Of a stretch of DNA of 11,762 bases, positions 1 to 7,906 are shown piece after piece; position 1 is the stretch's first letter; every line of letters begins with the position of its first letter. This DNA is from Pseudomonadota bacterium (GTDB lineage: Bacteria; Pseudomonadota; Alphaproteobacteria; Acetobacterales; Acetobacteraceae): NCBI GenBank assembly GCA_021808985.1, contig JAKBAQ010000065.1:1-11762 (forward strand). Direction: 5' to 3'. Under the pieces are notes generated by a model that did no database searches, had not been told where the DNA came from, and was given only the letters and a program-made list of their open reading frames with translations. Both the position numbers and the translations under genes were made by a program.

Positions 1-221
1 GTGGCGAGGATCAGGCCGTCCGGACGGTCAGTTTCCAGCAATGCCTCGATGGATGGGTAGAGCGGCACGCCGGCGGCCTGGGCGATGGGCTGGGCGGTCT
101 GCGAGGGGTCGACGATGGCGCAGAGATGCGCGTGCGGGCTGGCCTGGATGACCCGCAGATGGGCCTGGCCGATATAGCCGGCGCCGGCGATGGCGATGCG
201 TGGCTTGGTGTGAGTTATCAT
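1..221 (-). CDS. Gfo/Idh/MocA family oxidoreductase, N-terminal part only
   Basis: Only the first 73 codons are in the window; the gene runs off the left edge. The protein starts MITHTKPRIAIAGAGYIGQA, a Rossmann nucleotide-binding start with the glycine motif GAGYIG at residues 13-18. An Asp ends the second strand (AIVDPS, D38), which in this family favours NAD(H). The alternation of short strands and helices up to residue 73 fits the N-terminal domain of Gfo/Idh/MocA dehydrogenases, the family that also includes LigC in this window. The ATG at 221 is supported by a GGGAG ribosome site 8 nt upstream. The gene is separated from the AroE-like gene upstream by two palindromes, so it probably has its own promoter in the AT-rich stretch 240-300. 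A TATAAG lies at 269-274 on the minus strand, but I see no good -35. The substrate cannot be told from this fragment. Confidence 0.8.
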   Translation of the reverse strand, partial: MITHTKPRIAIAGAGYIGQAHLRVIQASPHAHLCAIVDPSQTAQPIAQAAGVPLYPSIEALLETDRPDGLILA

Positions 222-307
222 CCGTGGGGCTCCCTTTTCTCACTTAGCGACTGTTTTACACGTTTTCTCTTATAACAAATTGAAATTATTAAAAATTTTT
301 GCGGGGT

Positions 308-337
308 TTGGGGAGCTTTTCATGAAAATCTCCCCAA
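308..337 (-). terminator. Near-perfect 30-bp palindrome, possible terminator
   Basis: The plus strand reads TTGGGGAG, one mismatched base, TTTTCATGAAAA, one mismatched base, CTCCCCAA. The arms 308-322 and 323-337 are complementary apart from that one pair. On the minus strand the hairpin is followed by a short C-rich stretch and then a run of A and T, so it could act as a second terminator after the AroE-like gene or as a cruciform element. It is adjacent to a second palindrome at 341-370. The structure is seen directly; the terminator role is inferred. Confidence 0.5.
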
Positions 338-340
338 GAT

Positions 341-370
341 TCTGGCCCTTTTTTGCAAAAAAGGGCCAGA
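341..370. terminator. Perfect 30-bp palindrome with A/T tracts, probable bidirectional terminator
   Basis: The left arm TCTGGCCCTTTTTTG (341-355) is the exact reverse complement of 356-370, with no loop. It begins 38 nt past the stop codon of the AroE-like gene on the minus strand. A GC-rich outer stem (CTGGCCC/GGGCCAG) closes over six A:T pairs. Because the T tract is inside the stem rather than after it, this is not a textbook intrinsic terminator, although alternative pairing could expose U6. It may instead belong to a repeated intergenic element. Confidence 0.5.
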
Positions 371-408
371 CCCCAAAAAACTTTTGAGAATTATCCTTCG
401 CGTTGGCC

Positions 409-1242
409 CTAATATTCGAGCGTGGCGATGCCGCGCAGTTCTTCCGGCGTGGCGGTGCCGTAGCCGAAAAATTCAAGATAGGCGGGGATTTGCTCGAACA
501 GCATGTCAGTGCCGACCTGCACCATGCAGCCCTTGGCCAGGGCGCGGCGCAGCAGCGGGGTGTATTCTTCCTTCATCACCACCTCGCCGACGAAAGTGGT
601 GGAGGCCAGACGGTCAATGTCAAACGGGAGGGGGTCGCCCTCGTTCATGCCCATGGGCGTGGCGTTTACCACGATGTCAAAACCTTGCGGGTCGTTGGAG
701 CCCGTGGTGACGTGCAGGGCCGGGTAATGTTCGCGCAGGCGGCTGGCGAGGGCTTCGGCGGCGGGTTGATTGCCATCATACAAGGCGATGGCGGCCGGGC
801 CGCTGGCGGCGAGCGAGGCGGCGATGGCCGAGCCGACGCCGCCGCTGCCGACCACGAGCACCCTGGAGCCGGCGATGATTTTGCCCTTGCGGGCGACGCC
901 GCGGACGAAGCCGTCACCATCGAACATCGCGCCCAGGAGCGAGCCGTCGGGGCGGCGCAGGATGGCGTTGCAGGAGCCGGCGATTTTGGCGGTGATTGTG
1001 AGATCGTCAAGCAGCCGCGTGGTGGTGATTTTATGCGGCATCGTGACCAGCGCGCCATGCATGTTCCTGACCTTGAACAAGGCGCGCAGAACCTCGGGAT
1101 ATTGCGCGGCCTCGACGCCCATCGGCACGACGACCGTATCAATGCCCTTGGCGGCGAACCAGGGATTATAGATCATCGGTGCCTTGAAGGATTCCGTGGG
1201 GTAGCCGAGATGGGCGATTAGTCTGGTTCGTCCGGTGATCAT
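409..1242 (-). CDS. Shikimate dehydrogenase-like protein (AroE family, atypical substrate site)
   Basis: A 277-residue protein of the AroE/YdiB superfamily, which reversibly oxidises shikimate-type hydroxyls with NAD(P). The N-terminal domain keeps the catalytic lysine (VTMPHK, K71), the substrate Asn (GSCNAI, N92) and the catalytic Asp (MFDGDG, D108). The C-terminal Rossmann domain has GSGGVG at 132-137, with an Asp near the end of the second strand (LYDGN) and no Arg/Thr NADP clamp, so NAD is likely. The usual SxSP serines that bind the shikimate carboxylate are replaced: the segment reads GYPTESFKAP at residues 13-22, with F19 and A21 at the two Ser positions. The substrate may therefore differ from shikimate, as in the AroE-like side families RifI, SdhL and Ael1. 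The start is set at ATG 1242 because the family match begins there; its ribosome site is weak (GGA about 9-11 nt upstream), and the open frame extends further upstream without family sequence. It lies downstream of the MFS gene, separated by 85 nt holding a hairpin. Confidence 0.85.
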   Translation of the reverse strand: MITGRTRLIAHLGYPTESFKAPMIYNPWFAAKGIDTVVVPMGVEAAQYPEVLRALFKVRNMHGALVTMPHKITTTRLLDDLTITAKIAGSCNAILRRPDGSLLGAMFDGDGFVRGVARKGKIIAGSRVLVVGSGGVGSAIAASLAASGPAAIALYDGNQPAAEALASRLREHYPALHVTTGSNDPQGFDIVVNATPMGMNEGDPLPFDIDRLASTTFVGEVVMKEEYTPLLRRALAKGCMVQVGTDMLFEQIPAYLEFFGYGTATPEELRGIATLEY

Positions 1243-1270
1243 CGATCCATTCCAAGATAGAAAGGTCTGT

Positions 1271-1296
1271 GCGTCATCGCCGGTTGGCGATGACGC
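1271..1296. repeat. Perfect 11-bp inverted repeat with 4-nt loop
   Basis: GCGTCATCGCC (1271-1281) and GGCGATGACGC (1286-1296) are exact reverse complements around GGTT. The hairpin lies in the 85-nt gap between the MFS gene and the AroE-like gene, both on the minus strand. No T run follows it directly on either strand, so it looks less like a simple terminator than like a REP-type extragenic hairpin or an intercistronic mRNA-stabilising stem. Confidence 0.75.
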
Positions 1297-1327
1297 GGGG
1301 GACTGGCTTGAGGAATGCCAGGGCGGG

Positions 1328-2641
1328 TTATGACAGCTCGATGCGCTTGATGTCGCCGAGGAGGAAAATGTAGGACAGAGCGCCGATGAGGGCGACCACG
1401 CCGACGAAGGCCAGTGCATCGGCGAAGGAGCCGGTGTTGGCGACGATGTAGCCGATGGCGAGCGGCGTGACGATGCCGGAGAGATTGGTGACACCGTTGA
1501 AGATGCCGCCGGTGAGGCCCATCAGGTTTTTCGGCGCGATGTCGGAGATTACCGTCCAGCCCAGGCCGACCATGCCCTGGCCGAAGAAGGCGAGAGACAG
1601 GATGGAAATGACCAGGGCGTTGCTGCTGACGTAATTGGCGCTGATGATGGTGGAGGCCAGCAGGAGCCCGAGGATGATGGGGGTCTTGCGGGAGATGTTG
1701 GCGGAGCCTGTCCAGGTCAGGAGTTTGTCAGAAAAGGCGCCGCCGACCAGAACGCCCAGGGCGCCCGCGATGAAGGGAAGCACCAGGAAGAAGCCCTCCT
1801 TGACCCAGCCCATGCCGCGCGCATGCACCAGATAGGTGGGGAACCAGGTGAGGAAGAACACCAGGGTGGCATTGCCGGCGAACTGGCCGATGGAGGCGCC
1901 CCAGATCTGGCGGTAGCTCAGCAGTTTGCCGACATTGCTCCAGGAGAACGGGGTTGCGTTGGTGCTGGGCGGGTGCATGCCGCCGCCGGCCTCGATGTAA
2001 TCCAGCTCTTCCTGGTTGGCCCATTTGCTCTCATGCGGGTTGCGATAGGCGATGAACAGGGCGATGCCGAGCAGAATGCCGAAGACGCCGACGACGACGA
2101 AGAGGGCGTGCCAGCTCCAGGTGTGCATGACCCAGAGCAGGACCGGGCTGAGAAAGGCGAGGCCGACATATTCGCCGACCGTGTAGATGCTGGTTGCGCG
2201 GGCGCGCTCGCTCTGCGGGAACCAGGTGCCGACGATGCGGCTGTTGGTGGGAAAGCAGGGCGATTCGGCGACGCCAAGGCTGAAGCGGCAGGCCAGCAGC
2301 GCGCCCATGCCGCCGACCATGCTTTGCGCCAGGGTGATGGCCGACCAGATGATAACCGAAAGGCCATAGGTGAGCTTGGTGCCGAAACGGTCCAGGAAGA
2401 CGCCGCCGGGAATTTGGCTGGCTGTGTAGGTCCACGAAAAAGCGGAGAAGACGAGGCCGAGGCTTCCGGCGGCGAGGCCGAGATCCTTCGCCATCGTCGG
2501 CGCGGCGAGGCCGACGACCGAACGGTCAAGATAGTTCACCATGGTGACGACGGCGATGAGGGCCAGCACGCCGAAGCGTGCCCTGGTGCGCGTTCTGGCG
2601 CCAACCCCCATCCGGGCGTTTGTTGATGTTGTCGTGCTCAT
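1328..2641 (-). CDS. MFS transporter, anion:cation symporter (phthalate permease) type
   Basis: A 437-residue inner-membrane permease with about twelve hydrophobic segments in two halves of six and a hydrophilic loop near the middle (ESKWANQEELDYIEAGG). The first helix carries NYLDRS. The conserved region after helix 4 reads GVAESPCFPTNSRIVGTWFP, typical of the ACS family that carries organic anions such as hexuronates, galactonate and aromatic acids. From its place between an OprB porin and shikimate-type dehydrogenases, I infer that it imports shikimate, quinate or dehydroshikimate by proton symport. An ATG nine bases upstream (2650) is in frame, but the AAGGAG ribosome site lies only one base before it and 10 nt before the ATG at 2641, so 2641 is preferred. 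The gap to the porin stop is 27 nt, so the two genes are probably co-transcribed. Confidence 0.9.
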   Translation of the reverse strand: MSTTTSTNARMGVGARTRTRARFGVLALIAVVTMVNYLDRSVVGLAAPTMAKDLGLAAGSLGLVFSAFSWTYTASQIPGGVFLDRFGTKLTYGLSVIIWSAITLAQSMVGGMGALLACRFSLGVAESPCFPTNSRIVGTWFPQSERARATSIYTVGEYVGLAFLSPVLLWVMHTWSWHALFVVVGVFGILLGIALFIAYRNPHESKWANQEELDYIEAGGGMHPPSTNATPFSWSNVGKLLSYRQIWGASIGQFAGNATLVFFLTWFPTYLVHARGMGWVKEGFFLVLPFIAGALGVLVGGAFSDKLLTWTGSANISRKTPIILGLLLASTIISANYVSSNALVISILSLAFFGQGMVGLGWTVISDIAPKNLMGLTGGIFNGVTNLSGIVTPLAIGYIVANTGSFADALAFVGVVALIGALSYIFLLGDIKRIELS

Positions 2642-2651
2642 CAGGATCATT

Positions 2652-2657
2652 CTCCTT
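2652..2657 (-). promoter_or_regulatory. Ribosome binding site of the MFS gene, decides the start
   Basis: AAGGAG on the minus strand, 10 nt from the ATG at 2641 but only 1 nt from the in-frame ATG at 2650. This spacing argues for the internal start, which shortens the protein by three residues. Confidence 0.7.
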
Positions 2658-2668
2658 GGATTGGTTTC

Positions 2669-4000
2669 TTAGAATATGATTTTGGTCTGCAGGCCGAGCG
2701 CCCAGGCGTTCTTCAGGTGCTTGTTGTAGGAGAAGGTGCCTGGATCGGTGATGTACTGCACGTTGGGGTGAATGAGCAGCCAGGGCGTGGCTTGCAGGCC
2801 GTAGCCAAGCTCCACCACGCCTTCGCCGTCGGAGAGGCCGTAGAGCTTGCCGCCGGAGGCGAGTTCCTTGGCGTTGATCGTCCGGTTGTTGAGCCCGGCG
2901 CGGACATAGCCGAGGGCTATGAAGTCATGCGGGCGGGCGGCGAAGGGGCCTTCGGCGACGAAGCCGCCGTCGAGCGTGCTTTCAAACACGGAGGTTTGCG
3001 GGTCGGAGTAGGAGACCTGGGCGAAGGCGATGAGCCCGCGCTTGGGCGTGCCGTCGAAGCTGTAGATCATCTGATCGACCAGCAGGTAGCCGCCGTAACG
3101 GCCTGTTACCATGGTGTTTTGCGCGCTGGTGACATCAGCCGCGTCTTTCGCCGATGAGGTATCGTAATAGACGCCGGCTTTGTAATGGCCTGGCAGGGCG
3201 TCGGGGCCGAGGGCGGCGGTGTATTCGACTTCCAGCGGGATCAACGCGCCGGTGGAGCCGGAGGTGCTGACCTTAAGGCCGTTGGACTTGGCGTAGTAGC
3301 CTGGATTGACGTCATACACGCCGAGTTCGACATAGGTGGTTGGGCTGGCGGAGGGCATGTATTTGATGCGCCCGCCCCATTTGCCGGTGGGATAGTCTGA
3401 CCAGCCGCTGGAGGCGGGAAGGTTTTGCGGGTGGATGCAGAAGCCGACATTCTGGAATGAGAGCAGCAGCGGGGTTGAGGCAAAGTCGTTACCCATTGGG
3501 TAGAAGCCGACTTTGGTGTCGATGTGGTTGGCGTCGAGCTCCTGCTCGTAGCTCATTTCCACGATGCGCAGGGTCTCGCCCGCGCCATAGACTTCCTGCA
3601 CGGCGAGGCGGTTGCCGATATAGTCAGCCGAGGTGTTGCGGCCGACCCGCTGATTGACGGCGAAATGCAGGGTTGCGCCGCTCAGATCAGCGAGCTTGCC
3701 GAGATCGACATCCATGCCGAGGCCGAACTGGGAGGCCATGTCGCCGCCCTGGCGGTTGCCGCCGGAGATGGCGTCGGCATATTCGCCGGTGTAGAAACCG
3801 CCGAGGCTGATGCCGATATCCTTCAGCCTGGTGCGGGCACCGTTCCAGTTGCCGGTCATGGTCGGGCTGGTCCAGAAATTGTAGGAGGACTGTGAGGAGG
3901 TTTGCGCGTGCGCGCCGGTGGCGACGGCGATGCAGGCCGCGCCGGCCAGCAGGGTTGTCTTCAGTCCCAGGCATGTCTTCGATTGAACGAGTTTCTTCAT
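2669..4000 (-). CDS. oprB: OprB-like carbohydrate-selective outer-membrane porin
   Basis: A 443-residue protein. It starts with a classic signal peptide: a basic MKKLVQSK stretch, a hydrophobic core, and a likely cleavage after AHA at about residue 32. The mature part begins soon with WTSPTMTGNWNGARTRLKDIGISL, a close match to the OprB start pattern in which an NWNG.R..L..GI segment leads into the first strand. Alternating beta-strand segments fill the rest, and it ends in phenylalanine (GLQTKIIF), the usual C-terminal signature of Gram-negative outer-membrane barrels. OprB porins pass sugars and related polyols; in Acinetobacter an OprB-like porin (QuiX) sits with the quinate/shikimate genes. 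By analogy this one probably admits shikimate-type substrates. The start ATG has GGGAG 5 nt upstream. It is the first gene of a run oprB, MFS, AroE-like. Its leader contains several inverted repeats (4021-4122). Confidence 0.92.
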   Translation of the reverse strand: MKKLVQSKTCLGLKTTLLAGAACIAVATGAHAQTSSQSSYNFWTSPTMTGNWNGARTRLKDIGISLGGFYTGEYADAISGGNRQGGDMASQFGLGMDVDLGKLADLSGATLHFAVNQRVGRNTSADYIGNRLAVQEVYGAGETLRIVEMSYEQELDANHIDTKVGFYPMGNDFASTPLLLSFQNVGFCIHPQNLPASSGWSDYPTGKWGGRIKYMPSASPTTYVELGVYDVNPGYYAKSNGLKVSTSGSTGALIPLEVEYTAALGPDALPGHYKAGVYYDTSSAKDAADVTSAQNTMVTGRYGGYLLVDQMIYSFDGTPKRGLIAFAQVSYSDPQTSVFESTLDGGFVAEGPFAARPHDFIALGYVRAGLNNRTINAKELASGGKLYGLSDGEGVVELGYGLQATPWLLIHPNVQYITDPGTFSYNKHLKNAWALGLQTKIIF

Positions 4001-4050
4001 TTTTCTCCCTTCCGATGTTTCCGGCGCGCCGGGCGCCGATGGCTTGTTGC

Positions 4051-4075
4051 CCCCGCGGCCGGTGCGGCCATGGGG
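4051..4075. repeat. GC-rich hairpin in the oprB leader
   Basis: CCCC (4051-4054) pairs with GGGG (4072-4075), and GGCCG (4057-4061) with CGGCC (4065-4069) around a 3-nt loop, with a 2x2 internal loop between the two stems. A 12-bp palindrome CCGGCGCGCCGG lies at 4021-4032. On the plus strand the hairpin is followed by TTTT and would resemble a terminator for antisense transcription. On the minus strand it would fold in the oprB mRNA leader if transcription starts upstream of it. Confidence 0.5.
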
Positions 4076-4081
4076 TTTTAG

Positions 4082-4097
4082 TGAACCAAATGGTTCA
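4082..4097. promoter_or_regulatory. 16-bp dyad, candidate operator for the oprB transcription unit
   Basis: TGAACCA-AA-TGGTTCA is a perfect dyad with 7-bp arms, centred about 90 nt upstream of the oprB start. Its length and symmetry suit a dimeric repressor of the TetR or IclR kind; the TetR gene at 7102-7779 is the obvious candidate within the window. I could not fix a convincing -35/-10 pair here. TAAAAC at 4075-4080 on the minus strand could be a -10, which would put the dyad in the spacer. The dyad is seen; its role as an operator is inferred. Confidence 0.5.
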
Positions 4098-4099
4098 TT

Positions 4100-4122
4100 T
4101 AAGGGGTACGCTCATCCCCTTA
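4100..4122 (-). terminator. Possible terminator after qsuD
   Basis: TAAGGGG (4100-4106) and CCCCTTA (4116-4122) are exact reverse complements around a 9-nt loop. The stem starts 8 nt past the qsuD stop on the minus strand. The 3' side continues as TTAAAT rather than a clean U tract, so termination would be weak or it may simply be a processing stem. Confidence 0.4.
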
Positions 4123-4130
4123 TCGCTCCC

Positions 4131-5024
4131 TCACCCTTGGGCGAAGTTCATCAGCATTCTGCCCGTATCAGGGGTTATGCCCGTGAATAGTCTGAAGGCT
4201 TCAGCCGCCTGGAAGACCGCCATGCCGCCGCCATCAACCGTGCGGCAGCCAAGCGCGCGGGCGGTCTTCAGCAGGGCTGTTTCCAGCGGGAAATACACGA
4301 TCTCGGCGACCCACAGATCGGGCCGCAGCAGCGAGGCCGGCAGCGGCAGGCCGGGATGGGCGGCCATGCCGATGGGCGTTGCGTTGATGAGGCCGGTGGC
4401 GCCGGCCAGCGCGACGGCTGGCGAGGCGGCCGTGGAAACGCGATCTTCGCCGAACAGAGCGCCAAACTTCGCGGCGAGGGCGGCGGCGCGCTGGGGATCG
4501 GCGTCAACCAGGGTGAGGTGCTGCGCGCCCATTTTCAGCATGGCGTAGGCCACGGCCGAACCCGCGCCGCCGGCGCCGAGCTGCACCACGCGCGCCAGGG
4601 AGGCGCCCGCCATGCGCAGCTTGAAGGCTTCCGCGAAGCCGTGCCAGTCAGTGTTGTGGCCGATACGCTGGCCGGACTCGAAGAGCACCGTGTTGACCGC
4701 ACCCAGGGCTTGGGCGTCGCTGGAGAGTCTGTCGAGCAGGGGGATGACCGCCTGCTTGCACGGGTGGGTGACGTTGACCCCTGAAAAACCCATCAATTCA
4801 GCGGAACGCAGCAAGGTTTCCAGCGCGTTGGCGCCGAGATCGAAGCTGTGCAGATCCAGCAGCTTATAGATCAGCCGGATTCCCTGCGCGGCGGCCTCGC
4901 CCTGATGCATGGCGGGTGAACGGGAGGGGCCGATGCCTTCGCCAATTAATCCAACCAGTACATTTTCAGGCCCGGCGCCGGAATGGCTGGCGGGGGCGCG
5001 GCTGAGGGAAGTCAGATGCGTCAT
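4131..5024 (-). CDS. qsuD: NAD-dependent quinate/shikimate dehydrogenase (QsuD type, AroE family)
   Basis: A 297-residue AroE-family enzyme that closely resembles Corynebacterium glutamicum QsuD as I recall its sequence, including LIGEGIGPSRSPAMH, FSGVNVTHPCKQAVIPLLD, GAVNT, GHNTD and the C-terminal FRLFTGITPD. The substrate-binding serines are present (S34, S36), as are the catalytic Lys (K90), Asn (N111) and catalytic Asp (D126). The Rossmann motif GAGGAG is at 150-155 and the second strand ends VDAD (D174, D176), the acidic pattern linked to NAD rather than NADP preference in QsuD. It would oxidise shikimate to 3-dehydroshikimate (and/or quinate to 3-dehydroquinate) in the cytoplasm, feeding the divergent dehydratase gene. 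The start is ATG 5024, with AAGGAG 6 nt upstream. An in-frame ATG further up at 5063 would add 13 residues without family similarity. Confidence 0.92.
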   Translation of the reverse strand: MTHLTSLSRAPASHSGAGPENVLVGLIGEGIGPSRSPAMHQGEAAAQGIRLIYKLLDLHSFDLGANALETLLRSAELMGFSGVNVTHPCKQAVIPLLDRLSSDAQALGAVNTVLFESGQRIGHNTDWHGFAEAFKLRMAGASLARVVQLGAGGAGSAVAYAMLKMGAQHLTLVDADPQRAAALAAKFGALFGEDRVSTAASPAVALAGATGLINATPIGMAAHPGLPLPASLLRPDLWVAEIVYFPLETALLKTARALGCRTVDGGGMAVFQAAEAFRLFTGITPDTGRMLMNFAQG

Positions 5025-5030
5025 ATACCT

Positions 5031-5036
5031 CTCCTT
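5031..5036 (-). promoter_or_regulatory. Ribosome binding site of qsuD, decides the start
   Basis: AAGGAG on the minus strand, 6 nt before the ATG at 5024. It lies inside the longer open frame starting at 5063, which argues that the longer form is not used. Confidence 0.7.
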
Positions 5037-5079
5037 GGTGGAAACAAGCAGATTTTTCTGCACTGCACCAAAAACTAGC

Positions 5080-5122
5080 TGGTTGAATTTAACTTGTGGG
5101 CGTTCCGTTTATTGTCTATATT
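5080..5122 (+). promoter_or_regulatory. Candidate sigma-70-type promoter of the dehydratase gene, with adjoining half-dyad
   Basis: TTGTGG (5094-5099) and TATATT (5117-5122) are separated by exactly 17 nt and point toward the dehydratase gene. Transcription would start near 5129, giving a leader of about 100 nt. Immediately upstream, TGGTTGA (5080-5086) resembles one arm (TGGTTCA) of the dyad before oprB. Downstream of the predicted start, AACCGG (5136-5141) and CCGGTT (5166-5171) form an inverted pair 30 bp apart centre to centre. The whole divergent gap 5025-5228 is AT-rich compared with the genes. I could not locate a clear promoter for qsuD on the other strand. Confidence 0.45.
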
Positions 5123-5228
5123 TTTTCCACTAACTAACCGGACAGTACATTGCAAGTTATTTTTCCCGGTTTTGAATTTTTAATTTTTCCCTTTATCCAG
5201 TTTACCACCACAGCAGGATGCAAGCGCC

Positions 5229-7091
<1,863 letters not shown>

Positions 7092-7101
7092 GGGTGGCGC
7101 T

Positions 7102-7779
7102 TTAGCCAGGCGAGAGCAGAAAGGTTACGATCGTGTCGGTCACCAGACGGCGCTGGCGCTCGCGCAGGCGGGGCTCGTTCAGGTCACAATCATAAAGCGC
7201 GCCGAAGGTGCCGGCGTTGGAGACACGGTAGAAAGAGAGCGCGCTGATCATGAAATGCAGGTCGACGGGGTCGATCTCGCGCTTGAAAACGCCTGATTTG
7301 CGGCCGCGCGCCAGCAGGTGGCGCAGCACGGTGATGGCGGGGATGTTGGTGCGCTTCACGGTCTCGGACTGTTTGATATGCTCGGCGTTGTGGATGTTTT
7401 CGATCATCACCAGACGGACAAATTCAGGGTGCTCGTGATGATAATCAAAACTGAATTCCACCAGCCGGCGCAGGGCGGTCTCGGGGTCCAGCCGGTCAAG
7501 GTTCATGTGTTCCTCGACCCGGCGGATGCCGCTATAGGCGCGCTCCAGCACCTGGCTGTAGAGCTGCTCCTTGCTGCCGAAATAGTAATAGATCATGCGT
7601 TTGGTGGTCTGGGTTTTGGCGGCGATGGCATCGACCCGGCCGCCGGCATAGCCGTTGGTGGAAAATTCCTGGGTCGCCACGTCCAGAATGTCCTGCTTGG
7701 TACGCTCGGGGTCTCGCGAGCGGATGTGGCGCGATTCCGAATCAGTTCCTAAAAACTCAACTGAATCAGACGGTTTCAT
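7102..7779 (-). CDS. TetR/AcrR family transcriptional regulator
   Basis: A 225-residue regulator. After a polar N-terminal tail of about 22 residues, a TetR DNA-binding domain spans roughly residues 23-75: ERTKQDILDVATQEF, then GYAGGRVDAIAAKTQTTKRM and YYYFGSKEQLY, the standard helix-turn-helix and its exit helix. The rest is an all-helical ligand-binding and dimerisation domain. The start at 7779 is the only ATG before the DNA-binding domain; its ribosome site is poor (AGGGG about 12 nt away). It is convergent with the dehydratase gene, with only 10 nt between stops. As the only regulator in the window it probably controls the dehydroshikimate/protocatechuate genes and responds to a pathway intermediate; that is inferred from position. 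Regulators of quinate/shikimate catabolism that I know of are IclR (PcaU) or LysR (QsuR, QuiR) types. Confidence 0.9.
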   Translation of the reverse strand: MKPSDSVEFLGTDSESRHIRSRDPERTKQDILDVATQEFSTNGYAGGRVDAIAAKTQTTKRMIYYYFGSKEQLYSQVLERAYSGIRRVEEHMNLDRLDPETALRRLVEFSFDYHHEHPEFVRLVMIENIHNAEHIKQSETVKRTNIPAITVLRHLLARGRKSGVFKREIDPVDLHFMISALSFYRVSNAGTFGALYDCDLNEPRLRERQRRLVTDTIVTFLLSPG

Positions 7780-7836
7780 GGCAGTTTAATCCCCTAACGG
7801 TCGCTTTGGGGCAGTGTGGCATTGTTTGCCGTGGTT

Positions 7837-7855
7837 AAAAAGCCACTCTGGGGCT
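7837..7855 (-). terminator. Possible weak terminator of the lig operon
   Basis: On the minus strand AGCCCC (7855-7850), loop AGA, then GTGGCT (7846-7841), a six-pair stem with one mismatch, runs directly into TTTT. It lies in the 127-nt gap between the aldo/keto reductase stop and the tetR start. An outer GGTT/AACC pairing flanks it. The stem is short, so this is tentative. The rest of the gap 7780-7906 should hold a tetR promoter, but I see no convincing hexamers. Confidence 0.35.
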
Positions 7856-7906
7856 CAACCCGCGAAATTAACCGTTTATTGGCATGAAGCCGGGCGGAGG
7901 ATGCGG

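Noticed and set aside
403..1221. Long open frame on the plus strand opposite the AroE-like gene
   Set aside because: It is low-complexity Gly/Ala/Asp-rich translation antisense to a clear family member, typical of GC-rich shadow frames.
1243..1494. N-terminal extension of the AroE-like protein up to 1494
   Set aside because: The extra residues are Ser/Pro-rich, overlap the MFS gene in another frame, and precede the normal family start.
1823..2626. 267-codon plus-strand open frame opposite the MFS gene
   Set aside because: The composition is skewed to Gly, Ala, Asp and Glu with no motif, and the antisense gene is certain.
5025..5228. Attachment site, origin or small RNA gene in the AT-rich divergent gap
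   Set aside because: I see only promoter-like and operator-like sequence and a tiny GCAGA/TCTGC stem at 5048-5061; nothing supports these other roles.
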